Shown: in pieces, positions 1 to 13,142 of the stretch
Layout: each line of letters opens with the position of its first letter
Position numbering within the stretch: position 1 is the stretch's first letter
From: Gammaproteobacteria bacterium UBA4475
Lineage (GTDB): Bacteria > Pseudomonadota > Gammaproteobacteria > Pseudomonadales > Azotimanducaceae
Assembly (NCBI GenBank): GCA_002389265.1
Contig: DGOD01000136.1
Location: 1 to 14,194, forward strand
Direction: 5' to 3'
Length of the DNA: 14,194 nucleotides
Notes under the pieces: generated by a model
Seen by the model: only the letters and a program-made list of their open reading frames with translations
The model's database searches: none
Told to the model about the DNA's origin: nothing
Made by a program: the position numbers and the translations under genes

Positions 1-67
1 GGTCAACGTGACCAATCGTGCCGACATTTAAGTGCGGCTTATTACGCTCGAACTTCTCTTTACCCAT
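1..67 (-). CDS. tuf: Elongation factor Tu, N-terminal fragment (runs off the left edge)
   Basis: EF-Tu is the GTPase that carries aminoacyl-tRNA to the ribosomal A site in the cytoplasm. Only the first 22 codons are in the window. They read MGKEKFERNKPHLNVGTIGH and then VD, which is the typical EF-Tu start just before the P-loop (GHVDHGKT); the P-loop lysine itself lies outside. The ATG at 67-65 is preceded by GAGGTG (77-72) at a four-base spacing, which supports this start. It follows fusA after 33 bp, the usual last position of the str operon. Many gammaproteobacteria have a second tuf copy upstream of secE-nusG-rplK; that region lies beyond the right edge and cannot be judged here. The second residue is Gly where Ala or Ser is common, a trivial difference. 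Confidence 0.95.
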   Translation of the reverse strand, partial: MGKEKFERNKPHLNVGTIGHVD

Positions 68-100
68 TTTTCACCTCGCAAACATTGAATGTGCTATCGG

Positions 101-2200
101 TTATCGTGATTTACTGATTATGGCCTCAGCAATATTGTCTGGCACTTCTTTATACTGTGCAAACTCCATGGAAAAGGTTGCACGGCCCTGCGTTGCAGAA
201 CGCATGTCGGTAGCATAACCAAACATCTCGGACAGCGGCACCTCTGACGTCACCGACTTGCCGGCAGGCACATCTTCCATACCTAGGACCGTACCGCGAC
301 GCCGATTAAGATCACCGATGATGTCGCCGTAATAATCTTCAGGCGTCACGACTTCAACTTTCATGACCGGCTCTAGGAGTACCGGCTTTGCCAACAAGGC
401 ACCGTCTCGTAAGGCAATAGACCCGGCAATCTTAAACGCGATTTCGCTTGAATCAACATCATGATAAGAGCCGTCATATAATGTTGCGCGAACGCCTTGC
501 AACGGATAGCCCGCGACGACGCCGTTCGACATCTGCTCTTGGATACCCTTATCCACCGCGCTGATATATTCCCGCGGCACAACACCGCCGACAACAGCAT
601 CGACGAATTCATAACCAGACTCGCCATCATAGGGTTCAAGTCGCAACCACACATGGCCGTATTGGCCTCGACCACCGGTCTGACGCACGAACTTGCCTTC
701 AATCTCAACTTCAGCACGAATGGTTTCTCGATAGGAAACCTGGGGTTTACCGATATTGGCCTCGACACCAAACTCGCGCTTCATTCGATCGACAATGATG
801 TCTAGGTGCAGCTCACCCATTCCACCGATAATTGTTTGGCCAGACTCAGGGTCAGTTCTGACTCTAAAGGAGGGGTCCTCGGCTGCCAGCTTGCTCAAGG
901 CAACTCCCATCTTCTCCTGATCAGCCTGCGATCGAGGCTCGACCGCGACATGTATGACGGGCTCAGGAAAATCCATTCGTTCCAGGGTAATTAGCGCGTC
1001 CTGAGCACAAAGCGTATCACCAGTAGTGGCGAACTTTAAGCCAATGGCGGCCGCAATATCACCAGCCCGGACTTCATTAATCTCTTTGCGATCGTTGGAG
1101 TGCATTTGCACCATTCGACCGACCCGCTCTCGCTTGCCTTTGATTGGGTTATAAACCGCATCGCCCGTCTTCAAGATACCCGAATAAACGCGAAAGAAAG
1201 TCAGCGCACCGACAAATGGATCTGTAGCAATCTTAAACGCCAACGCGGCAAAGGGCTCTTCGTCATCAGCGCGACGGTAACCATCCACTTCACCGGCTTC
1301 ATCGAGATAGCCATGGATCGCCTTAACCTCATCGGGTGCCGGCAGGTATTCCACCACCGCATCGAGCATGGTCTGAACACCCTTGTTCTTGAACGCAGAA
1401 CCACAGAGCGCCGGCACAATTTCGTTTGCCAGGGTTCGCTTGCGGAGCGCGCCTTTAATTTCCTCAAGGGTCAGCTCACCGCCCTCCAGGTATTTTTCCA
1501 TTAATTCATCGTCGGCCTCAGCCGCCGCTTCAAGGATTTTTTCACGGTACTCTTCAGCCAGTGCCTGCATATCCTCGGGAATATCCTGTTCCTCAAAGGT
1601 CAGACCGATATCATCGCCATCCCAGTAAACAGCCTTCATCTTCAGCAGATCGATAATGCCCCTGAAGGCTTCTTCGGCACCGATGGCCAACTGCAAAACC
1701 ACGGGGGTCGAACCGAGACGATCTTCAATCTGTTGAACAACACGCAGAAAGTTGGCCCCGGCACGGTCCATCTTGTTGACGAAAACCAACCTTGGCACTT
1801 CGTACTTGTTCGCCTGACGCCAAACGGTTTCAGACTGAGGTTCAACGCCGGAGGTCGCGCAAAAGACCACCACGGCGCCATCCAGCACGCGCAGCGAACG
1901 CTCAACTTCAATGGTGAAGTCGACGTGACCAGGGGTGTCGATGATGTTGATGCGGTGTTCTTCGAATTGTTTCGCCGAACCCTGCCAAAAGGCAGTGGTA
2001 GCCGCAGAAGTGATCGTAATGCCTCGCTCCTGCTCTTGCTCCATCCAATCCATAACAGCCGCGCCGTCATGGACCTCACCAATCTTGTGGGAGATACCCG
2101 TATAAAACAGGATGCGCTCCGTCGTCGTGGTTTTACCCGCGTCGACGTGCGCCACAATTCCTATATTGCGGTATCTCTTGATCGGTGTCGTTCTAGGCAC
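101..2200 (-). CDS. fusA: Elongation factor G
   Basis: EF-G is the ribosomal translocase. It uses GTP to move tRNA and mRNA after peptide bond formation, and it also helps recycle ribosomes. The 699-residue product is close to the usual length of about 700. The G domain is intact: P-loop AHVDAGKT at residues 17-24, switch [10 protein letters not shown] at 88-95 with the catalytic-type His92, NKMD at 142-145, and a GSAFKNKG segment near 270. Domains II to V follow, with the domain IV stretch [11 protein letters not shown] and the domain V segment near the C-terminus ([20 protein letters not shown]). The start codon is GTG (2200-2198). The next in-frame codons upstream contain no start before a TAA, so GTG is forced. 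The Shine-Dalgarno is weak (GGAAAAGA, about six bases upstream). It sits 52 bp after rpsG and 33 bp before tuf. No internal stop or frameshift is seen. Confidence 0.98.
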   Translation of the reverse strand: MPRTTPIKRYRNIGIVAHVDAGKTTTTERILFYTGISHKIGEVHDGAAVMDWMEQEQERGITITSAATTAFWQGSAKQFEEHRINIIDTPGHVDFTIEVERSLRVLDGAVVVFCATSGVEPQSETVWRQANKYEVPRLVFVNKMDRAGANFLRVVQQIEDRLGSTPVVLQLAIGAEEAFRGIIDLLKMKAVYWDGDDIGLTFEEQDIPEDMQALAEEYREKILEAAAEADDELMEKYLEGGELTLEEIKGALRKRTLANEIVPALCGSAFKNKGVQTMLDAVVEYLPAPDEVKAIHGYLDEAGEVDGYRRADDEEPFAALAFKIATDPFVGALTFFRVYSGILKTGDAVYNPIKGKRERVGRMVQMHSNDRKEINEVRAGDIAAAIGLKFATTGDTLCAQDALITLERMDFPEPVIHVAVEPRSQADQEKMGVALSKLAAEDPSFRVRTDPESGQTIIGGMGELHLDIIVDRMKREFGVEANIGKPQVSYRETIRAEVEIEGKFVRQTGGRGQYGHVWLRLEPYDGESGYEFVDAVVGGVVPREYISAVDKGIQEQMSNGVVAGYPLQGVRATLYDGSYHDVDSSEIAFKIAGSIALRDGALLAKPVLLEPVMKVEVVTPEDYYGDIIGDLNRRRGTVLGMEDVPAGKSVTSEVPLSEMFGYATDMRSATQGRATFSMEFAQYKEVPDNIAEAIISKSR

Positions 2201-2252
2201 TGGCGTCTTTTCCGGTGTTTATGCAACGACCCAGGACTAGTAACGCCCGGGG

Positions 2253-2723
2253 TTAGAAACGGTAGTGTGAGAACGCCTGATTAGCTTGCGCCATACGATG
2301 CGTATCTTCACGCTTGCGAACTGCTGAACCACGGCCTTCGGCTGCATCCATAAGCTCACCAGCCAGGCGCTGGGCCATGGACTTCTCGCCACGCTTACGC
2401 GCCGAATCCACCAGCCAACGCATGGCTAACGCTGTTCGACGTGAGACGCGAACTTCAACAGGAACTTGATAGGTTGCGCCACCAACTCGACGGGATTTTA
2501 CTTCCACCGATGGTGCGACGGCCTCAAGAGCGGCGTCGAAAACTTCGATAGGATTGCCGTTAGTACGGTCTTTGATGCGGTCCAATGCGCCATAAACGAT
2601 GCGCTCGGCCACTGATTTTTTACCGCTGACCATCACGTGGTTCATGAACTTCGCGAGGGTAAGGTTTACATATTTCGGGTCCGGCAGGATCTGCCGCTTT
2701 TCCGGGACTCTACGTCTGGGCAT
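2253..2723 (-). CDS. rpsG: 30S ribosomal protein S7
   Basis: S7 is the primary binding protein that starts assembly of the 30S head by binding the 3' major domain of 16S rRNA, and it contacts the E-site tRNA. The product is 156 residues, the common length of the family. It begins [18 protein letters not shown] and carries the conserved [13 protein letters not shown] and [10 protein letters not shown] segments at mid-length. It ends in FSHYRF, close to the FSHYRW-type ends seen in relatives. The ATG at 2723-2721 has AAGGA upstream at a normal distance. In E. coli, S7 is the autogenous repressor of the str operon and acts in the rpsL-rpsG spacer; the spacer here has the same length as I recall for E. 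coli (96 nt). S7 of this organism may therefore repress itself and the downstream genes, but that is inference. Confidence 0.98.
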   Translation of the reverse strand: MPRRRVPEKRQILPDPKYVNLTLAKFMNHVMVSGKKSVAERIVYGALDRIKDRTNGNPIEVFDAALEAVAPSVEVKSRRVGGATYQVPVEVRVSRRTALAMRWLVDSARKRGEKSMAQRLAGELMDAAEGRGSAVRKREDTHRMAQANQAFSHYRF

Positions 2724-2819
2724 TGCTCTATTCCTTATTTTCAGGTTAACCCGGGATTAATACCCGGCCTTACTCCGACCACGCCAGATGACACGGTCGA
2801 TAATACAAAACTAATTTGA
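2724..2819 (-). promoter_or_regulatory. rpsL-rpsG intercistronic spacer, candidate S7 autoregulatory site
   Basis: The spacer is 96 nt. It contains an inverted repeat CCGGG/CCCGG (2751-2755 and 2763-2767, seven-base loop) and an adjacent GGTTAACC palindrome (2744-2751), lying 20 to 45 bases upstream of the rpsG start. In E. coli the S12-S7 spacer is where S7 binds to repress translation of rpsG. The match in position and length is seen here; binding is inferred. The primary sequence does not obviously match the E. coli site. Confidence 0.4.
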
Positions 2820-3194
2820 TCAGGACTTGGGTCGTTTCGTACCGTACTTGGATCGTCCCTGCATACGTTTTGCTACGCCAGTGGTATCCAACGTACCACG
2901 TACCGTGTGATATCGAACACCTGGCAAGTCTTTTACACGACCGCCACGGATCAATACAACACTGTGCTCCTGCAGGTTGTGTCCTTCACCACCGATATAT
3001 GAGGTCACCTCAAAACCGTTGGTCAGGCGCACCCGGCAAACTTTACGCAATGCCGAGTTCGGCTTCTTTGGCGTCGTTGTATAGACGCGAGTGCAAACAC
3101 CACGGCGTTGCGGGCATGATTGTAGAGCAGGTACATCGCTCTTTACGACCTTACGCTGCCTGGGCTTGCGAACCAATTGGCTGATTCTAGCCAT
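2820..3194 (-). CDS. rpsL: 30S ribosomal protein S12
   Basis: S12 sits at the decoding centre of the 30S subunit and controls reading accuracy; it is the classic streptomycin target. The 124-residue product is the usual length. It shows the two conserved loops [13 protein letters not shown] (with Lys43, Lys44) and [17 protein letters not shown] (with Lys88, Asp89). Positions are counted with the initiator Met. These are the wild-type residues at the well-known streptomycin-resistance sites (K42/K43 and K87/K88, depending on numbering). Asp89 is the residue that is beta-methylthiolated in E. coli. The ATG at 3194-3192 follows an AGGTGGAG Shine-Dalgarno about ten bases away. It is the first gene after a candidate promoter and ends in TGA. 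It is probably the first gene of the str operon, with rpsG, fusA and tuf behind it. Confidence 0.98.
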   Translation of the reverse strand: MARISQLVRKPRQRKVVKSDVPALQSCPQRRGVCTRVYTTTPKKPNSALRKVCRVRLTNGFEVTSYIGGEGHNLQEHSVVLIRGGRVKDLPGVRYHTVRGTLDTTGVAKRMQGRSKYGTKRPKS

Positions 3195-3285
3195 AAAATG
3201 ATAACTCCACCTAAAATAACAAAATGACCAGCCCTGTTAGCGTAAAAGTGACCACGCGTCGAGAGCCTGTCAAAGCGAGGGGCGA

Positions 3286-3314
3286 ATTCTAATGATGCCG
3301 CCCCAACTAGTCAA
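3286..3314 (-). promoter_or_regulatory. Candidate sigma70 promoter of the str operon
   Basis: On the minus strand a -35 box TTGACT (3314-3309) is followed after exactly 17 bases by a -10 box TAGAAT (3291-3286). Each differs from consensus at one base. Transcription would start near 3279, leaving a leader of about 85 nt before rpsL. The bases just after the -10 box read TCGCCC, a GC-rich discriminator of the kind found in promoters under stringent (ppGpp) control. A second TTGACA (3273-3268) lies downstream but has no good -10 partner. Confidence 0.65.
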
Positions 3315-3363
3315 CAGTCGATCTGCGCCAAGGGGCTATTGCTCCCCGTCACACACCGGATTT

Positions 3364-3394
3364 ATCAAGCAGTCGATAGCACCGACTGCTTGAT
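3364..3394 (-). terminator. Perfect 12-bp hairpin just after rpoC, without a U-tract
   Basis: ATCAAGCAGTCG (3364-3375) and CGACTGCTTGAT (3383-3394) are perfect reverse complements around a seven-base loop. The structure begins nine bases after the rpoC stop codon. On the minus strand it is followed by AAATCCGG, not by a run of T, so it does not look like a standard intrinsic terminator. It may be a 3'-end stabiliser after Rho-dependent or processed ends, or a partial terminator between rpoC and the str operon. Confidence 0.5.
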
Positions 3395-3403
3395 CACGCC
3401 TGA

Positions 3404-7663
<4,260 letters not shown>

Positions 7664-7668
7664 GACTT

Positions 7669-7674
7669 TCCTCC
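7669..7674 (-). promoter_or_regulatory. rpoC ribosome binding site (fixes a TTG start)
   Basis: GGAGGA on the minus strand lies five bases (AAGTC) before the TTG. This near-ideal Shine-Dalgarno and the family-like N-terminus together decide the start despite the rare codon. Confidence 0.85.
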
Positions 7675-7676
7675 AC

Positions 7677-7690
7677 CGGGCTAAAGCCCG
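7677..7690 (-). other. Small hairpin directly upstream of the rpoC Shine-Dalgarno
   Basis: On the minus strand CGGGC, TTTA, GCCCG form a five-bp GC-rich stem with a four-base loop; one more A-T pair is possible. It ends two bases before the GGAGGA box. It has no U-tract, so termination is unlikely. It could keep the ribosome site exposed or separate rpoB and rpoC translation; that is inference. Confidence 0.5.
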
Positions 7691-7753
7691 CCTTTAATTT
7701 AATTCCAGTTCGTCCATCTTGTGTCTAACCGGCACAAAAAGAATCGCATTTGC

Positions 7754-10700
7754 TCAGTCGTTTTCTAGCTCAATATCGATCCCGAGCGAGCGGATCTCTT
7801 TGACCAACACGTTGAAAGACTCTGGCATGCCAGGCTCCATACGGTGATCACCATCTACGATGTTCTTGTACATCCGTGTTCGACCGTGAACGTCGTCAGA
7901 CTTAACCGTCAACATTTCCTGCAACGTGTAAGCCGCGCCATAAGCTTCTAGCGCCCAGACTTCCATTTCACCAAATCGCTGACCACCAAACTGCGCTTTA
8001 CCACCTAATGGCTGCTGGGTGACCAGACTGTATGAGCCGGTTGACCGAGCGTGCATCTTGTCATCCACCAAGTGGTTGAGTTTGAGCATATACATGAGAC
8101 CAACAGACACAGGCCGATCAAATTGCTCACCGGTTGTGCCGTCGTAAAGGTTAGTCTGGCCATCTAGTGGTAAGCCAGCCAATTCCAACATGGTTTTGAT
8201 CTCGGCTTCAGTAGCACCATTGAATACAGAGGTTGCCATGGGCACACCGGAACGTAAATTACCGGCCATCTCAACAATCTCAGCATCCGTGAAGGAGTTC
8301 AGGTCTTCCTTACGTCCACTGCCGTTATAGACCTTGTCCAGGAACTGGCGAATCTCGTCAACTTCACGCTTCATATCAAGCATTTCGCCGATTCGCTTAC
8401 CGAGGCCATCTGCAGCCCAACCCAGGTGGGTTTCCAGAATCTGACCCACGTTCATTCGCTTAGGTACGCCGAGTGGGTTCAAGACGATATCGATGGGGTC
8501 ACCATTTTCGTCAAAAGGCATATCCTCCACCGGCTTGATCACCGAGATCACACCTTTGTTACCGTGACGTCCAGCCATTTTGTCACCTGGCTGAATACGA
8601 CGCTTGATCGCCAGATAGACCTTCACAATCTTGAGGACACCAGGCGCCAGGTCATCGCCGCTTTGCAGCTTGCCTTTGCTTTCGTCAAACTGTTCATCGA
8701 GAGCAACTCGACGCTCTTTCAAGCGTAATTCAGTTTGCTCGAGCAGACTGTTGAGGTCATCGCTATCCATACGCAGCTTAAACCAGTCATCAGAAGCCAA
8801 ACTCTTGAGGAAATCGGCAGTTACCTTTTCGCCTTTCTTCAGACCAGGCCCAGCAACCACAGTACCACCTTCCAGGGAATCAGCCAGTCGCTCGAAGGTC
8901 GCCGTCTTGATGATGCGATATTCTTCTTCGATATTGCGTCGAACCTCTTCCAAGGCGAGGCGCTCAATCTCCTGAGCGCGCTGGTCTTTATCAATCCCGT
9001 CACGAGTGAAAACTTGCACGTCAATCACAGTGCCGTTGTAGCTACTAGGCACGCGCAGTGAGGTGTCCTTCACGTCGGAAGCTTTCTCACCGAAGATCGC
9101 GCGCAGCAGCTTCTCTTCTGGCGTCAATTGCGTTTCGCCTTTAGGCGTGACCTTGCCCACCAAGATATCACCGGCGCTCACTTCAGCGCCGATATAAACA
9201 ATCCCCGCTTCGTCCAACTTGGACAATGCACCCTCACCGACATTTGGAATGTCACAGGTAATCTCTTCTGAGCCAAGCTTGGTGTCCCGAGCAATACAGG
9301 TGAGTTCCTGGATGTGAATCGTGGTGAACCGGTCTTCTTTCACAACCCGCTCAGAGATCAGGATCGAGTCTTCGAAGTTGTAACCGTTCCAGGTCATAAA
9401 CGCGATACGCATGTTCTGACCCAGCGCCAGCTCTCCAAGATCCACAGACGGACCATCAGCTAGCACGTCTCCGCGAGCGATTTGGTCGCCTTGCTTGACC
9501 AGCGGCTTTTGATTGATACAGGTATTCTGGTTTGAGCGTGTGTACTTAGTGAGGTTGTAAATATCTACACCCGCCTCACCAGAAGCCGTCTCAGCATCAT
9601 AAACTCGAACAACGATACGCGCCGCGTCAACTGTCTCAACTTGACCGCCACGCTTGGCAATCACACAGACCCCTGAATCACGGGCAACGATCCCTTCCAT
9701 GCCGGTGCCCACGAGCGGCTTCTCGGCGCGGAGCGTTGGTACCGCCTGACGCTGCATGTTTGAACCCATCAGTGCCCGGTTAGCATCATCATGCTCAAGA
9801 AACGGAATGAGCGAGGCAGCAACGGAGACGACCTGTTGCGGCGAAACGTCCATAAAATTCACACTGGCCCGAGCTGCTTTACTGAACTCACCCAGGTGAC
9901 GCACGTCGATCAACTCTTCGATCAGGTTGCCTTTATCGTCCAATGGCGTACTCGCCTGGGCGATAACGTAGTCGCTTTCGATGATAGCGGACAAGTATTC
10001 AATCTCTTCTGTCGCCACGCCATCGACTACTTTTCGATAAGGACTTTCCAAAAAGCCATATTCGTTAGTCCGGGCATAGGTTGCCAGAGAGTTAATCAGA
10101 CCAATATTTGGACCTTCCGGTGTTTCGATAGGGCACACACGACCATAGTGTGTCGGATGCACGTCTCGCACTTCGAAGCCAGCACGTTCCCGTGTCAAAC
10201 CACCTGGCCCGAGGGCTGAGACTCGACGTTTGTGAGTCACTTCCGACAGCGGGTTATTCTGGTCCATGAACTGCGACAATTGCGCAGAACCGAAGTATTC
10301 TTTCACCGCTGCGGCGACCGGCTTGGCATTGATCAAATCCTGAGGCATTAAGCCTTCAGACTCTGCCAGGCTTAAACGTTCCTTAACCGCGCGCTCGACT
10401 CGAATCAGTCCGAGACGGAAAGCGTTCTCAGCCATCTCACCGACAGAACGGACTCGGCGATTTCCCAGGTGATCGATATCATCGACCATGTCTTTACCGT
10501 TGCGGATATTGATCAGACACTTCACAACGTCCACGATATCATCGTTACTCAGCGTGCCCTGGCCCACTTCTTCTTCGCGAGTCAGACGACGGTTAAATTT
10601 CATTCGGCCCACGGCCGTCAAATCATACCGCTCTGGTGAGAAAAACAGATTCGTAAATAGATTTTCTGCAGCTTCTTTCGTTGGTGGCTCGCCCGGACGC

Positions 10701-11824
10701 ATCATGCGATAAATTTCGACCAGTGCTTCCAGACGATTGGTGGTGGAATCTACATTCAGTGTGTCAGAGATGAACGGACCACAATCCAGGTCGTTGGTAT
10801 AAATAGTCTCAAAAGAGGTATGCCCGGCGGCAATCAAATGCGCCAGAATCTCTTCCGTGATCTGCGAATTACAGGGAACGAGAATCTCACCCGTGCTAGT
10901 GTCGATCAGATCTTTAGCGAGAACATGGCCACAGACATATTCGACAGGCACTTCTAGCTTGGAGAGGCCGGCCTTATCCATATCTCGAATGTGTCGCGCT
11001 GTAATTCGCGTGCCTTCCTCAACAATTGAATTGCCTTTGCCATCGCTAATGGAGAAACGTGCGGTTTCACCACGCAATCGACTAGCAATCAAATTCAGAC
11101 TGTAGGTCTCACCATCGATATTAAATGTGTCAGTATCAAAAAATTGTTCGAGTATTTCTTCGGTGCTAAAACCCAGGGCCCGCAACAACACGGTAGCCGG
11201 CAGCTTTCGACGGCGGTCAATACGCGCAAAAACGCAGTCTTTCGGATCAAATTCAAAATCAAGCCATGAGCCACGCATCGGGATGATTCGCGCCGAGTAC
11301 AACAGCTTTCCGGACGAGTGGGTCTTGCCCTTATCGTGGTCAAAGAACACACCAGGCGACCGGTGCAACTGCGACACTACGACCCGCTCAATGCCGTTAA
11401 TCACGAAAGTACCATTTTCTGTCATGAGCGGAATTTCGCCCATGTAAACTTCCTGCTCTTTGATATCTTTGATCGCTTTGCTGGAAGAGTCCTTGTCATA
11501 GATAATCAATCTCACCTTGACCCGCAACGGGACCGCATAGGTGACACTTCGAAGTTGACATTCCTTGACATCAAACGCCGGCTTGCCTAATCGGTAGCTG
11601 ACATATTCGAGCGCTGCACTGCCTGAATAGCTAACGATAGGAAACACTGATTTGAATGCCGCATGAAGCCCCTTATTGATCTTGCTTTCAATGGAGACAG
11701 CCTCCTGCAAGAACTCATTATAAGACTCCACTTGGATGGCAAGCAGGTAAGGGATATCCATCACCCTAGGTAGCTTACTAAAGTCCTTACGGATTCGTTT
11801 CTTCTCTGTGTATGAATAGGCCAT
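7754..11824 (-). CDS. rpoB: DNA-directed RNA polymerase subunit beta
   Basis: Beta forms one jaw of RNA polymerase and the rifampicin pocket, and shares the active site with beta'. The product has 1356 residues (E. coli 1342). The N-terminus [20 protein letters not shown] is typical. The rifampicin region is wild type: Leu516, Gln518, Asp521, Ser527, His531, Arg534, Ser536 and Leu538 (E. coli numbers plus five). NFEDS is at 816-820. [11 protein letters not shown] holds Lys1082 and Lys1090, equivalent to E. coli Lys1065 and Lys1073. The offset from E. coli grows from 5 to 17 between these two motifs, so about 12 extra residues lie in the variable stretch around 930-1060. The open frame extends 26 codons further upstream to a TTG at 11902, but that segment falls on the attenuator hairpin. 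The ATG at 11824-11822 has GGAGG five bases ahead, so I use it. The stop is TGA. Confidence 0.98.
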   Translation of the reverse strand: MAYSYTEKKRIRKDFSKLPRVMDIPYLLAIQVESYNEFLQEAVSIESKINKGLHAAFKSVFPIVSYSGSAALEYVSYRLGKPAFDVKECQLRSVTYAVPLRVKVRLIIYDKDSSSKAIKDIKEQEVYMGEIPLMTENGTFVINGIERVVVSQLHRSPGVFFDHDKGKTHSSGKLLYSARIIPMRGSWLDFEFDPKDCVFARIDRRRKLPATVLLRALGFSTEEILEQFFDTDTFNIDGETYSLNLIASRLRGETARFSISDGKGNSIVEEGTRITARHIRDMDKAGLSKLEVPVEYVCGHVLAKDLIDTSTGEILVPCNSQITEEILAHLIAAGHTSFETIYTNDLDCGPFISDTLNVDSTTNRLEALVEIYRMMRPGEPPTKEAAENLFTNLFFSPERYDLTAVGRMKFNRRLTREEEVGQGTLSNDDIVDVVKCLINIRNGKDMVDDIDHLGNRRVRSVGEMAENAFRLGLIRVERAVKERLSLAESEGLMPQDLINAKPVAAAVKEYFGSAQLSQFMDQNNPLSEVTHKRRVSALGPGGLTRERAGFEVRDVHPTHYGRVCPIETPEGPNIGLINSLATYARTNEYGFLESPYRKVVDGVATEEIEYLSAIIESDYVIAQASTPLDDKGNLIEELIDVRHLGEFSKAARASVNFMDVSPQQVVSVAASLIPFLEHDDANRALMGSNMQRQAVPTLRAEKPLVGTGMEGIVARDSGVCVIAKRGGQVETVDAARIVVRVYDAETASGEAGVDIYNLTKYTRSNQNTCINQKPLVKQGDQIARGDVLADGPSVDLGELALGQNMRIAFMTWNGYNFEDSILISERVVKEDRFTTIHIQELTCIARDTKLGSEEITCDIPNVGEGALSKLDEAGIVYIGAEVSAGDILVGKVTPKGETQLTPEEKLLRAIFGEKASDVKDTSLRVPSSYNGTVIDVQVFTRDGIDKDQRAQEIERLALEEVRRNIEEEYRIIKTATFERLADSLEGGTVVAGPGLKKGEKVTADFLKSLASDDWFKLRMDSDDLNSLLEQTELRLKERRVALDEQFDESKGKLQSGDDLAPGVLKIVKVYLAIKRRIQPGDKMAGRHGNKGVISVIKPVEDMPFDENGDPIDIVLNPLGVPKRMNVGQILETHLGWAADGLGKRIGEMLDMKREVDEIRQFLDKVYNGSGRKEDLNSFTDAEIVEMAGNLRSGVPMATSVFNGATEAEIKTMLELAGLPLDGQTNLYDGTTGEQFDRPVSVGLMYMLKLNHLVDDKMHARSTGSYSLVTQQPLGGKAQFGGQRFGEMEVWALEAYGAAYTLQEMLTVKSDDVHGRTRMYKNIVDGDHRMEPGMPESFNVLVKEIRSLGIDIELEND

Positions 11825-11829
11825 CAATG

Positions 11830-11834
11830 CCTCC
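11830..11834 (-). promoter_or_regulatory. rpoB ribosome binding site (decides the start)
   Basis: GGAGG on the minus strand is five bases (CATTG) before the ATG at 11824. It selects the conserved MAYSYTEK start over the longer open frame that begins at the TTG at 11902. Confidence 0.85.
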
Positions 11835-11900
11835 AAACTAGATCGTAAAATCGCGCTGAACTCTGCCTGCAAACCCGGCAAAGGACAAATTTCGAAGCAC

Positions 11901-11935
11901 AAAAAGGCTGGGCAGTGAATTCACTGTCCAGCCTT
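11901..11935 (-). terminator. rplL-rpoB attenuator-like hairpin with U-tract
   Basis: A 32-base palindrome (11904-11935) is self-complementary over its whole length except one pair. On the minus strand the stem AAGGCTGGACAGTG / CACTGCCCAGCCTT has one A-C mismatch and an AATT loop, and the transcript continues as TTTTTGTGC (the first two T belong to the stem). An outer AAGCA/TGCTT pair (11895-11899, 11939-11943) could extend it past a small internal loop. It begins about 32 bases after the rplL stop. In E. coli a partial terminator and an RNase III site occupy this spacer and lower rpoBC transcription relative to rplJL. The same role is likely here. Confidence 0.75.
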
Positions 11936-11967
11936 GCATGCTTATCGTAACCAAGATGAGATCTGGA

Positions 11968-12339
11968 TTACTTTAGCTCCACTGATGCACCAGCTTCTTC
12001 AAGCTGCTTCTTAATATCTTCAGCTTCAGCTTTATTAACGCCTTCTTTAACAGTTGAAGGAGCATTATCAACCAGTTCTTTAGCTTCTTTCAAGCCAAGG
12101 CCGGTGATGGCACGAACAACTTTGATAGCGTTAACTTTCTTTTCGCCAGCACCCGTGATGATGACGTCAAAATCGTCTTTCTCTTCAACGGCAGCAGCAG
12201 CAGCGGCAACTGGCGCAGCGCTAACAGCGGCTGCAGCAGAAACGCCGAACTTCTCTTCCATGGCAGACACAAGTTCAACAACATCCATGACGCTCATTTC
12301 AGCGATGGCATTTAAAATATCATCTTTAGATAAAGACAT
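11968..12339 (-). CDS. rplL: 50S ribosomal protein L7/L12
   Basis: L7/L12 forms the flexible stalk of the 50S subunit, present as dimers on L10, and recruits and activates the translation GTPases (EF-G, EF-Tu, IF2). The product has 123 residues, the normal size. Residues 1-33 are the dimerising N-terminal domain ([20 protein letters not shown]). An Ala- and Val-rich hinge spans roughly 34-52. The acidic globular C-terminal domain follows from about residue 54, with the conserved [19 protein letters not shown] segment that contacts the factors. The ATG at 12339-12337 follows a GGAGAAAGG stretch. It is 29 bp after rplJ. The 143-bp spacer behind it carries a terminator-like hairpin, as expected because L7/L12 is needed in several copies per ribosome while RNA polymerase is needed less. 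Confidence 0.98.
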   Translation of the reverse strand: MSLSKDDILNAIAEMSVMDVVELVSAMEEKFGVSAAAAVSAAPVAAAAAAVEEKDDFDVIITGAGEKKVNAIKVVRAITGLGLKEAKELVDNAPSTVKEGVNKAEAEDIKKQLEEAGASVELK

Positions 12340-12368
12340 AAGTCCCTTTCTCCAATTAACAAATTAAC

Positions 12369-12902
12369 TTAAGCGGCTTCTTCTTGCTTTTGATCACGAA
12401 CTGCGGCCACAACACGAGTTACCTTGGCAGGGACGTCGTTAAACGTCTTGGCCAATTTAGCTACCGGTTCCAGCATAACCATCATTAGCAATGAAATTGC
12501 CTGGTCGCGGGTCGGTAACTTGGCGAGAGCATCAATTTGATCAGCGGGGAGTAATTTACCACCCACGCTAAGCGCCCTGATCTCAAACTTGTCGTTTGTC
12601 TTCGCAAAATCCTTGCAAACCCTGGCAGCTGCGCCCGGATCTTCAATGGAAAAAGCGATAACATTTGGACCAAGCAGTACTTCGCTCATGCACTCAAAAT
12701 CAGTGCCTGCAAATGCGAGTTTTGCCAGTGTATTGCGAATCACGCGAATCTGAACCCCTGCTTCCCGAGCATCCTTTCGTAGCTGGGTCATTCCGGCAAC
12801 GGAGACCCCACGATAGTCAGCCATGACTGCAGCGAGCGCATTAGTTGCGGTGAGGTTAACCTCTGCAACGATCGCCTGTTTCTCTTTAAGTCCTATAGGC
12901 AC
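12369..12902 (-). CDS. rplJ: 50S ribosomal protein L10
   Basis: L10 anchors the L7/L12 dimers to 23S rRNA at the GTPase centre near L11. The product has 177 residues, slightly longer than the roughly 165 of E. coli. The N-terminal rRNA-binding part has the conserved KQAIVAEV start, DYRGVSVAGMTQLRKDAREAG and RVIRNTLAKLA. The mid part has LGPNVIAFS and DPGAAARVCKDFAK. The C-terminal helix that carries L7/L12 dimers ends in RDQKQEEAA. The start codon is GTG (12902-12900), read from AGGAG nine bases upstream. No in-frame ATG lies nearby and the KQAIVAEV alignment fits this start. In E. coli the L10-L12 complex represses translation of its own leader; the 287-bp spacer upstream could serve that purpose here. 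Confidence 0.97.
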   Translation of the reverse strand: MPIGLKEKQAIVAEVNLTATNALAAVMADYRGVSVAGMTQLRKDAREAGVQIRVIRNTLAKLAFAGTDFECMSEVLLGPNVIAFSIEDPGAAARVCKDFAKTNDKFEIRALSVGGKLLPADQIDALAKLPTRDQAISLLMMVMLEPVAKLAKTFNDVPAKVTRVVAAVRDQKQEEAA

Positions 12903-13080
12903 AAATATGTACTCCTGTGACTTGATTAATCCACCACCTGCCCCGTGTTCTGGTTTAGATGGATTCCATCACGGCGATAGGATCCAAGTATTTAAGTTGA
13001 ATCGGGTTCACCATCTGCGCAGGCTTTCAAATGAAACTTAACCAAGACTAAGCTTAACTAAAGCTGCCCGGGACCTGCGG
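12903..13080 (-). promoter_or_regulatory. rplJ leader, candidate L10(L12)4 autoregulatory RNA
   Basis: The rplJ leader can fold with CGCAGG (13079-13074) pairing perfectly to CCTGCG (13023-13018). Inside it, CTTT (13063-13060) can pair with AAAG (13027-13024), closing a branch that also contains a CTTAG/TTAAG hairpin. A second hairpin GATGG/CCATC (12958-12970) and AGGAG (12912-12916) lie closer to the GTG. In E. coli and other bacteria L10 with L7/L12 binds such a leader and blocks translation. The pairing is seen; the protein binding is inferred. I found no convincing sigma70 promoter in the spacer. Confidence 0.5.
12912..12916 (-). promoter_or_regulatory. rplJ ribosome binding site (supports a GTG start)
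   Basis: AGGAG lies nine bases before the GTG at 12902-12900. The spacing is on the long side, which fits a modestly translated, leader-controlled gene. Confidence 0.65.
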
Positions 13081-13142
13081 TCTTTGACGAGCTCTGTGTC
13101 ACATCAACTGTCGATGCGCTACAGATACCCCAAAGCCTTTGC

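Noticed and set aside
1642..2157. Minus-strand 171-codon frame overlapping fusA in another frame
   Set aside because: It lies wholly inside fusA, which is clearly coding, and shows no family resemblance.
1733..2284. Plus-strand open frame of 183 codons opposite fusA
   Set aside because: It is antisense to a highly conserved gene, has no recognisable domain, and is one of many such shadow frames. Its composition follows from the fusA codons.
3268..3273. A consensus TTGACA box on the minus strand downstream of the str promoter
   Set aside because: No acceptable -10 box lies 16 to 18 bases further on, so it is probably chance.
9397..9399. Thr811 of RpoB in [13 protein letters not shown], where E. 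coli has Pro
   Set aside because: Thr occurs at this place in other bacterial RpoB proteins, so it is ordinary variation.
9791..10219. Plus-strand open frame of 142 codons opposite the rifampicin region of rpoB
   Set aside because: The sense strand is under very strong protein constraint there, and the antisense product resembles nothing known.
11825..11902. A 26-residue N-terminal extension of RpoB starting at a TTG
   Set aside because: It overlaps the attenuator U-tract, has no Shine-Dalgarno, and has no counterpart in RpoB proteins I know. The ATG at 11824 has a strong GGAGG and the conserved N-terminus.
12181..12240. Low-complexity GCA/GCT-rich stretch that looks like a simple repeat
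   Set aside because: It encodes the Ala-rich hinge of L7/L12, a normal feature of the protein.
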